A stretch of 6,688 nt of DNA. It comes from Chloroflexota bacterium. Its GTDB lineage: Bacteria; Chloroflexota; Anaerolineae; 4572-78; J111. The notes beneath the pieces were generated by a model. It searched no databases. It worked only from the letters and a program-made list of their open reading frames with translations, and had not been told where the DNA came from. Within the stretch, counting starts at the first letter, position 1. Every line of letters begins with the position of its first letter. Of this stretch, positions 1 to 3,861 are shown piece by piece. The position numbers and the translations under genes were made by a program. The stretch is from NCBI GenBank assembly GCA_003695455.1, contig RFJF01000312.1, forward strand, positions 1 to 6,688, in the 5' to 3' direction.

Positions 1-105
1 GTGTTGAACTGTATCCATTCTTGGAGAATTTATCAGGTTAACAGAACTAAACCTCCGAAAACAAAAATGATACACCACGTAAAAAAACAACCAAAGGACT
101 CTGCA
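1..105. other. AT-rich leader upstream of the cassette
   Basis: This stretch is much richer in A and T than the genes that follow and shows no convincing coding sequence. Frame 1 is open from base 1, but the peptide before the ATG at 106 (lysine- and asparagine-rich) does not resemble the GC-rich coding style after it. It is the likely place for the cassette promoter. A TTGAAC at 4-9 could serve as a -35 element, but no good -10 hexamer follows at the right distance (AATTTA at 17 bp), so I do not call a promoter. Confidence 0.4.
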
Positions 106-339
106 ATGCCCATGCCACACTACATCCGTCCTTCCAGCCGGGCCACCGGCAACGACCCCCACCGCCGGCTGGTAGCGGCGGTCGTCCTCAGAAGCTACCG
201 CGACTTGCTCTCCAGCAACCCCAAACTGCGGGGGCAGGCCGCCACCTTCTTTGATGAAGAAGGGATGGCCCTCGCCGCCGCCCTGGGTATCCCCCACCAA
301 AAGGTGCAACAAAAACTGGCGGAGATGCTGCGTGACTAG
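106..339 (+). CDS. small helical protein of unknown function, first gene of cassette
   Basis: A 77-residue protein that I cannot assign to a named family. The ATG at 106 is chosen over the upstream GTG at base 1 because an AAAGGA sequence at 93-98 lies 7 bases before it and because GC-rich coding begins here. The N-terminal 20 residues are basic and proline-rich. From about residue 23 the chain is probably helical (LVAAVVLRSYRDL). The C-terminal half has an FFDEEGMALAAALGI pattern followed by a charged helix. This resembles small phage and plasmid accessory proteins with an F-x(4)-G-x(2)-L-x(3)-LGI pattern, an impression from memory, not an alignment. Its stop codon lies inside the start of the next gene, an 8-bp overlap, so the two are probably co-translated. 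Confidence 0.65.
   Translation: MPMPHYIRPSSRATGNDPHRRLVAAVVLRSYRDLLSSNPKLRGQAATFFDEEGMALAAALGIPHQKVQQKLAEMLRD
321..324 (+). promoter_or_regulatory. ribosome-binding site deciding the GTG start at 332
   Basis: GGAG lies inside the end of the preceding gene, 7 bases before GTG 332. It supports the short form of the second gene instead of the overlapping ATG at 251. Confidence 0.5.
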
Positions 340-634
340 CCAAAAAGCGCTCGACGACTGGCTCATTGCCACCCGCGAAACCATCTACCAGCTGCAGCGC
401 TGGCTGCGGCTGCTGGAAAACTGGCGTTTGCAGGGCCACATCGAGCCGCACGAGTTTGCCGCTGCCCGCCGCGAACTGGCCGAGGCCGGCCTGGGCCACT
501 GGGCCGAACAGGCCGGCGGTCACGGCCTCGAGGCGCTGGCCCGGCTGCTGGACGACCCAAAAAAATGCCCGCTGCACCTTGACCGGGAGACAGCGGGCCG
601 GCCGGGCGACAACACAGTTCCCGGCCGCTCATAG
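332..634 (+). CDS. small helical protein of unknown function, overlaps first gene
   Basis: A 100-residue protein starting at GTG 332, with GGAG at 321-324 seven bases upstream. The frame is open further left, to an ATG at 251, but that extension would lie entirely over the preceding gene. The GTG and its ribosome-binding site therefore give the better start, with an 8-bp overlap. Residues about 5-45 look like a long helix or coiled coil rich in tryptophan, leucine and glutamine (WLIATRETIYQLQRWLRLL). A second helical stretch follows at 45-60 (HEFAAARRELAEAG). The last 25 residues look disordered. A run of seven A residues at 559-565 is a place where a sequencing error could alter the C-terminus. 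No family recognised and no catalytic motif seen; a protein-protein adaptor role is possible but unsupported. Confidence 0.6.
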   Translation: MTSQKALDDWLIATRETIYQLQRWLRLLENWRLQGHIEPHEFAAARRELAEAGLGHWAEQAGGHGLEALARLLDDPKKCPLHLDRETAGRPGDNTVPGRS

Positions 635-662
635 TATACCCCGAACAGAAAGGACGGCACAA

Positions 663-1466
663 ATGACCTCCCTGTACACCAACGGCACCGCGCCCCCGGC
701 GCTGGCGCACACCCTGCACACATTGCAGCGCCGCTTTGGCCCGGCAGGAATGGTGCAGCCGGCCCGCAGCGCCCTGCCCCCCGTCGCCGCCATCCCGACC
801 GGCTTTGCCGCACTGGATGCGGCGCTGGGCATCGGCGGCCTGCCCCGGGGCCGGGTGGTAGATATCTTTGGCCCGGAGAGCAGCGGCAAAAGCACCCTCT
901 GCCTGCACGTCATCGCCCAGGCTCAGCGGCTGGGCGGAACGGCCCTCTTTGTGGACACCGAGCACGCCCTCGACCCGGCGTGGCTCCGGCAGTGCGGCGT
1001 GGATGCGGCGGCGCTGTATGTCGCCCAGCCGGACAACGCCGAAACGGCGCTGGAGATTGTGGCCGGGATGGCCGCCGCCGGGGTGGAGCTCATCGTGCTT
1101 GACTCCGCGGCGGCGCTGACGCCCCGGGCCGAGGTGGAAACGGATATGGGCGATACCCATCCCGGGCTGATGGCCGGCCTGCTGAGCCAGGCGCTGCGCA
1201 AACTGGTGGGGCCGCTGTACCGCAGCGGCAGCCTGCTGATTGTCACCAACCAGCTGCGCCGGACAGCCGGCGGCGGCCACACCCACACCGGCGGCTCGGC
1301 CCTGCGCCACTACGCCTCGGTGCGGCTGGAACTGCGACCGCAGCGGGCGCTGCGGGAACGGAATGTCGTTGTGGGCCGCCGCATCCGGGCCACGGTGGTC
1401 AAGAACCGGCTGGCCCCGCCCCACCGCTCGGCCACCTTTGATATTTGGCACGGAGGCGGGCAATGA
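663..1466 (+). CDS. RecA-like recombinase paralog, lacks C-terminal domain
   Basis: A 267-residue RecA-family ATPase; bacterial RecA is about 350. ATG 663 has AAAGGA at 649-654, 8 bases upstream. Residues 13-32 match RecA's N-terminal polymerisation helix. Walker A is GPESSGKST at 70-78, the catalytic glutamate is E100 in VDTEHALDP, and Walker B is LIVLD at 143-147. L1 carries GDTHPG (163-168) where RecA has GDSHMG, so the conserved methionine is proline. L2 (about 197-212) keeps NQLR and TGG but is about four residues shorter and glycine/histidine-rich, lacking the phenylalanine. VVKN at 245-248 matches the interface lysine region, with R249 just after. The protein stops at HGGGQ, where RecA's core ends, so the regulatory C-terminal domain is absent. 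It probably binds ATP and assembles on DNA, with altered DNA contacts. It is not the housekeeping recA. Its stop overlaps the next start (ATGA). Confidence 0.9.
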   Translation: MTSLYTNGTAPPALAHTLHTLQRRFGPAGMVQPARSALPPVAAIPTGFAALDAALGIGGLPRGRVVDIFGPESSGKSTLCLHVIAQAQRLGGTALFVDTEHALDPAWLRQCGVDAAALYVAQPDNAETALEIVAGMAAAGVELIVLDSAAALTPRAEVETDMGDTHPGLMAGLLSQALRKLVGPLYRSGSLLIVTNQLRRTAGGGHTHTGGSALRHYASVRLELRPQRALRERNVVVGRRIRATVVKNRLAPPHRSATFDIWHGGGQ

Positions 1467-1747
1467 AATCCTTTGCCCGCCAGGTGGCCCTCTTCCCGGT
1501 GCTGCTGCTGGTTGAAACGGATGAGCGCAGCGGGCAACGCACCCTCCATCCCCTGCCGCTGGAGATGCGGCCCGGCCTGGCCCTGCGCTGGCTGTGGCTG
1601 CTGCTGGACGGCTGGCTGGCGCAATGTGCCGCCGCCCTCCGCTATCGCCTGACGCAGAACCGCTGGACGGTGCGGCTCCGGCTGGAAATCGGGATGGCCG
1701 CCATTTTGGGGCGCAGCTTCTTCAGTCTGGCTGCCCTGGGGAGGTGA
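1463..1747 (+). CDS. small protein of unknown function, coupled to RecA-like gene
   Basis: A 94-residue protein whose ATG overlaps the TGA of the RecA-like gene in an ATGA junction. GGAGG at 1452-1456, six bases upstream, is a strong ribosome-binding site. The sequence is rich in leucine, tryptophan and arginine. It has two hydrophobic stretches, at residues 9-17 (ALFPVLLLV) and about 38-56 (a tryptophan/leucine-rich segment containing WLWLLLDGWLA). They are short and interrupted by charge, so an amphipathic or peripheral helix is as likely as a membrane span. No known motif. Tight coupling to the RecA-like ATPase suggests the products act together, perhaps like the small partner proteins of other RecA paralogs; this is inference only. 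It does not resemble ImuB, the Y-family-like partner of ImuA. Confidence 0.65.
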   Translation: MKSFARQVALFPVLLLVETDERSGQRTLHPLPLEMRPGLALRWLWLLLDGWLAQCAAALRYRLTQNRWTVRLRLEIGMAAILGRSFFSLAALGR

Positions 1748-1751
1748 GGCG

Positions 1752-1946
1752 ATGCTGGGCATCCTGCGCAAATTCAAATCCGCCCCCCGCAACGGGCGAG
1801 TGCCTGCCGCCGCGCCGCCGCCCGCGAGCGGCTCGCTCAAGCTGCAAACAATGCTCTATCTGGACGCCACCCTGGCCGTCCTGCAGCGGGAGAAAATCCC
1901 CCTGGCCCGGCCCGTGCACGGCCGGCCCGGCTTTTTGCAAGGATAA
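1752..1946 (+). CDS. small basic protein of unknown function
   Basis: A 64-residue protein starting 4 bases after the preceding stop, with GAGGTGAGG at 1741-1749 acting as ribosome-binding site across that stop. The first 15 residues are basic (LRKFKSAPRNGR). Residues 18-27 are an alanine/proline linker, and residues 30-48 form a probable helix (LQTMLYLDATLAVLQREK). The end is rich in glycine, proline and arginine. No family recognised. Its position in the cassette and its coding-like composition make it a plausible real gene, but its size keeps confidence moderate. Confidence 0.5.
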   Translation: MLGILRKFKSAPRNGRVPAAAPPPASGSLKLQTMLYLDATLAVLQREKIPLARPVHGRPGFLQG

Positions 1947-1963
1947 AGACAAAAGGGGAAAGG

Positions 1964-2017
1964 ATGAATTTTTTCTGGAAGAAAATCGAGGCCGGACTTT
2001 CTTCCGGAAAAAAGTGA
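1964..2017 (+). CDS. possible 17-residue peptide or leader
   Basis: ATG 1964 is preceded by the purine-rich GGGGAAAGG at 1955-1963 and opens the peptide MNFFWKKIEAGLSSGKK. It ends with TGA 4 bases before the ATG of the next gene. It could be a leader peptide coupling ribosomes to the weakly initiated gene at 2022, the start of a gene cut short by mutation, or chance. The surrounding DNA is less GC-rich than the flanking genes. Confidence 0.25.
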   Translation: MNFFWKKIEAGLSSGKK

Positions 2018-2021
2018 ACCG

Positions 2022-2203
2022 ATGGCCAGAACCGGCAGACCCAGAAAACCAGGCAAGGTTTATCGTTTTGAAATCTACTACCGGCTTGTGCCCGGCGAGG
2101 ACCCGCCGGAACTGGCGGCGCCGGACAGGCCCGCCAAACCGCCGCCCACATCGAAGACAGCGAAAGCAGCGCCCTGCTCGATGATATGTTTGCCGGGTTT
2201 TAG
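2022..2203 (+). pseudogene. ribbon-helix-helix-like DNA-binding protein, frameshifted/deleted
   Basis: The N-terminal part, from ATG 2022, reads MARTGRPRKPGKVYRFEIYY and continues to about residue 31. This has the shape of the basic arm and DNA-contacting strand of small ribbon-helix-helix (CopG-like) regulators. Frame then becomes proline-rich and uncoding-like. In the -1 frame the DNA reads GQARQTAAHIEDSESS, then ALLDDMFAGF and a TAG at 2201-2203. That is an acidic tail that looks genuinely coding and lacks its own start. The switch lies between about 2095 and 2125. The two helices expected between strand and tail are missing, so a deletion that also shifted the frame fits better than one base of sequencing error. 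The original frame stays open to a TGA at 2307-2309, but that extension covers low-complexity spacer. The family call is tentative; the frame switch is seen directly. Confidence 0.5.
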
Positions 2204-2293
2204 AGGATCGCCTCCGTCTACCGTGGCGGCCCGGCAACAGCGTGGAAGACTGTTTTCATCCTTCAGCCTTTCGCCTTCATCCTTTATTTTCAC

Positions 2294-2299
2294 GAGGAG
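2294..2299 (+). promoter_or_regulatory. ribosome-binding site deciding the TTG start at 2306
   Basis: GAGGAG lies 6 bases before TTG 2306. The next in-frame ATG, at residue 19, would remove part of the DnaA-domain-I homology, so the TTG start is preferred. Confidence 0.7.
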
Positions 2300-2305
2300 C
2301 ACATT

Positions 2306-3403
2306 TTGACACCTGAACACGATGTCTGGCAGGCTGTACGCGCCCAACTCCGGCGCCAGATGACCAACGCCACCTTCGACCAGCACCTGGCCGGCGCGTC
2401 CCTCCTCTCCGCCGCCAACGGCGCCTGGCAGATTGCCGCACCCTCAAACGCCGCCCGCGACTGGCTCGACACCCGGCTGCGGGAGACCATCGAACGGGCC
2501 GTGCAGTCAGAGATTGGCCGCCCCATCACCCTCGATTTTGTCTTCCCCCCGCCACGCAGCGCGGATTATCTGACAGACATGTCAGATAACGGGGCCATTG
2601 ACGATCCCGTTGCCCGCGACGTGGCCGATCCCGAGCTGCTGCTCGGCGCCTATCTGGAAGCCGGCGGCAGCGGTTACGCCCAGGTGCCACATCTCTACAC
2701 CCGCTTCTGGATGCCGCTCCTCGGCCCGGCCTACACCCTGTGGCTCAACCTGACCGGCGATGACCGGCGCAGCCTGCGGGCCATCGCCCCCGATTTCTGG
2801 ACCCCGCCCTGCAGTTACAGCTACCGGGAGCTGGCCGCCCGGCTGGGCCAGCAAAACCCGCGCTGCATTTACGGTTACGCCGACGAGTGTTACCACTCCC
2901 GCCGGCAACGGCTGGAGCAGCGCACCCCCCTGACCACCCCCGCCGACTGTTGCCGCAATTCCCGCTGGTCGCACCTGCACCACCAGCCCCTGGACGGCGG
3001 CGGCTTTATCTGCCGCCACTGGGTGCCCGGCCGGCTGGAAATCCTGCATCGCCACGGGCTGGCCCGGGTGCATCTGGACACCCCGGCGGCCCGCAAACCG
3101 ACCATCCGCCTCTGGCGGCTGCTGCCACCCCTGACCCCTCGGCAGGTTAACACCCTCACCCCGGAGCTGCAGCGCGACTATCTCGATTTCATTCGCGATT
3201 ACGGCCGGCTTTTCCGGCTGGATGTAGCGCGCTGGCAGCAGATTACCGCTCCTTCGCTGCTGCCGCTGCTGCCGGGCTACCCCACCGCCGGCGACGACAA
3301 CTTTGAACAGCGCCAGGCCCGCCAGGATTTTCTGGCCGGCGCGGAGAAAAATCCCGATTATCTGACATGTCTGTCAGATAATTCGGCGGTGCACTCGCTT
3401 TAA
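2306..3403 (+). CDS. DnaA domain I-like protein with probable winged-helix region; putative replication initiator
   Basis: A 365-residue protein starting at TTG. Residues 6-80 match DnaA domain I (DnaA_N): VWQAVRAQLRRQMTNATFDQ, then WQIAAPSNAARDWLDTRL and a closing GRPITLDFVF. There is no AAA+ ATPase core and no DnaA domain IV, so it is not DnaA. Residues 81-110 are a linker containing one palindrome-encoded DYLTDMSDN. Residues about 128-205 look like a replication-initiator-type winged helix (YTRFWMPLLG, then SYRELAARLG). Residues 169-250 carry many cysteines and histidines, possibly binding a metal. Residues 255-325 are another folded part (RLLPPLTPRQ). The tail repeats the palindrome-encoded DYLTCLSDN before the stop. 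In DnaA, domain I recruits helicase and regulators; here it may let an element initiator do so. Last gene of the cassette, directly before the terminator. Confidence 0.75.
   Translation: MTPEHDVWQAVRAQLRRQMTNATFDQHLAGASLLSAANGAWQIAAPSNAARDWLDTRLRETIERAVQSEIGRPITLDFVFPPPRSADYLTDMSDNGAIDDPVARDVADPELLLGAYLEAGGSGYAQVPHLYTRFWMPLLGPAYTLWLNLTGDDRRSLRAIAPDFWTPPCSYSYRELAARLGQQNPRCIYGYADECYHSRRQRLEQRTPLTTPADCCRNSRWSHLHHQPLDGGGFICRHWVPGRLEILHRHGLARVHLDTPAARKPTIRLWRLLPPLTPRQVNTLTPELQRDYLDFIRDYGRLFRLDVARWQQITAPSLLPLLPGYPTAGDDNFEQRQARQDFLAGAEKNPDYLTCLSDNSAVHSL
2566..2589. repeat. palindrome copy 1, inside DnaA-domain-I gene
   Basis: Arms TTATCTGACA and TGTCAGATAA flank the 4-bp centre GACA. It encodes part of DYLTDMSDN in the linker after domain I. 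It is the exact reverse complement of copy 2. Possible protein-binding site, RNA hairpin or inserted palindromic element. Confidence 0.9.
3358..3381. repeat. palindrome copy 2, in C-terminal tail of DnaA-domain-I gene
   Basis: Arms TTATCTGACA and TGTCAGATAA flank the centre TGTC. It encodes part of DYLTCLSDN, in the same codon phase as copy 1 although the two sites are inverted relative to each other. Confidence 0.9.
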
Positions 3404-3407
3404 TCTC

Positions 3408-3435
3408 AATTATCTGACATGCATGTCAGATAATT
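3408..3435. repeat. palindrome copy 3, perfect 28-bp palindrome before terminator
   Basis: The same 10-bp arms flank the self-complementary centre TGCA (core 3410-3433). Matching AA/TT pairs outside extend it to a perfect 28-bp palindrome. It starts 4 bases after the stop codon and ends 2 bases before the terminator stem, so the transcript would carry two adjacent hairpins. Confidence 0.9.
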
Positions 3436-3437
3436 TG

Positions 3438-3466
3438 GCCTCCGGCTCCGGTCGGGGGCTTTTTTT
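3438..3466 (+). terminator. intrinsic terminator of the cassette operon
   Basis: GCCTCCGG (3438-3445) pairs with TCGGGGGC (3452-3459), with G-T pairs at two positions, around the six-base loop CTCCGG. Seven T residues follow at 3460-3466. It stands 34 bases after the stop of the DnaA-domain-I gene. Confidence 0.9.
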
Positions 3467-3577
3467 GTGCCGTTTTCTGTCAGAGTTGTGACAAAACCGG
3501 ATCGGGGTGTCACATGCGGCAGTGGGGTTGTCAGCTTCACATTCGCTGATCTGTCAAACCTGTGCGAAAATTACCCC

Positions 3578-3591
3578 CTTCTTTAAAGAAG
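3578..3591. repeat. 14-bp palindrome CTTCTTTAAAGAAG
   Basis: A perfect palindrome. A second TTTAAAG copy follows at once (3593-3599). It is an AT-rich spot in an otherwise GC-rich neighbourhood; its function cannot be told from sequence. Confidence 0.6.
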
Positions 3592-3628
3592 TTTAAAGAC
3601 TCTTCAAAAAAGGGAATAGGGAATGTAC

Positions 3629-3649
3629 GAATGGCGAATGGCGAATGGC
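3629..3649. repeat. GAATGGC tandem repeat, three copies
   Basis: Three perfect head-to-tail copies of the 7-mer GAATGGC, preceded by the related GGGAATAGGGAATG. It looks like slippage-type intergenic filler. Confidence 0.85.
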
Positions 3650-3680
3650 GGATGTAGGTTTCAGGAAAGAGTGAGCCTAT

Positions 3681-3715
3681 TTCAATAAAGACTGGAACCA
3701 GTTCAATAAAGACTG
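3681..3715. repeat. two direct copies of TTCAATAAAGACTG
   Basis: The 14-mer occurs at 3681-3694 and again at 3702-3715, 21 bases apart, and similar bases (GGAACC, GAGACC) follow each copy. With only two copies and a 7-bp interval it is not a CRISPR array. Confidence 0.8.
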
Positions 3716-3861
3716 AGACCGAGAATACAAGTCAATTCAGAAAATCAGCGTTTTTTATTGCCAAGTTCACAGCTCCCCCTATTGACCCATCTCACCCCGG
3801 TTGATACAATCGAAAAAACCTCGATGCAGAAAGATTTTTCGGTTGCGACCTTTCATAAGAT

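Larger units (their letters stand above)
3467..3861. other. gene-free region between convergent transcription units
   Basis: About 395 bases with no supported gene on either strand. From left to right it holds a cluster of TGTCA pentamers (3478-3556), an AT-rich palindrome (3578-3591), a purine-rich run with a 7-bp tandem repeat (3629-3649), a 21-bp-spaced direct repeat (3681-3715), and a weak A/T inverted repeat (3811-3841) just beyond the methyltransferase stop. A + strand frame opening at 3758 runs into the methyltransferase gene and has no ribosome-binding site or coding character. Confidence 0.6.

Noticed and set aside
4..32. Sigma-70 promoter for the cassette
   Set aside because: TTGAAC fits a -35 box, but the bases 17 to 19 positions downstream (AATTTA, TTTATC) are poor -10 matches.
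363..1463. Long open frame on the minus strand opposite the RecA-like gene
   Set aside because: Very GC-rich DNA leaves the antisense frames open by chance. The protein is arginine/glycine/alanine low-complexity, and the + strand RecA motifs are unambiguous.
663..1466. RecA-like gene as ImuA of an imuA-imuB-dnaE2 mutagenesis operon
   Set aside because: The protein keeps RecA-like Walker A, catalytic glutamate and L1/L2 layout much closer to RecA than to ImuA, and the next gene is too small and unlike ImuB.
2566..3433. TTATCTGACA arms as DnaA boxes
   Set aside because: The DnaA box is TTATNCACA in nine bases. Here an extra base separates TTATC from ACA, the sites are symmetric palindromes, and the local protein lacks DnaA domain IV, which reads DnaA boxes.
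3681..3715. Start of a CRISPR array
   Set aside because: Only two copies of a 14-mer, with a 7-bp interval, no spacer-sized gaps and no cas genes in view.
3811..3841. Terminator for the minus-strand methyltransferase
   Set aside because: CGAAAAA/TTTTTCG arms enclose a 17-base loop. The stem is short and nearly all A-T, and no T run follows beyond the stem, so it would be a poor intrinsic terminator.
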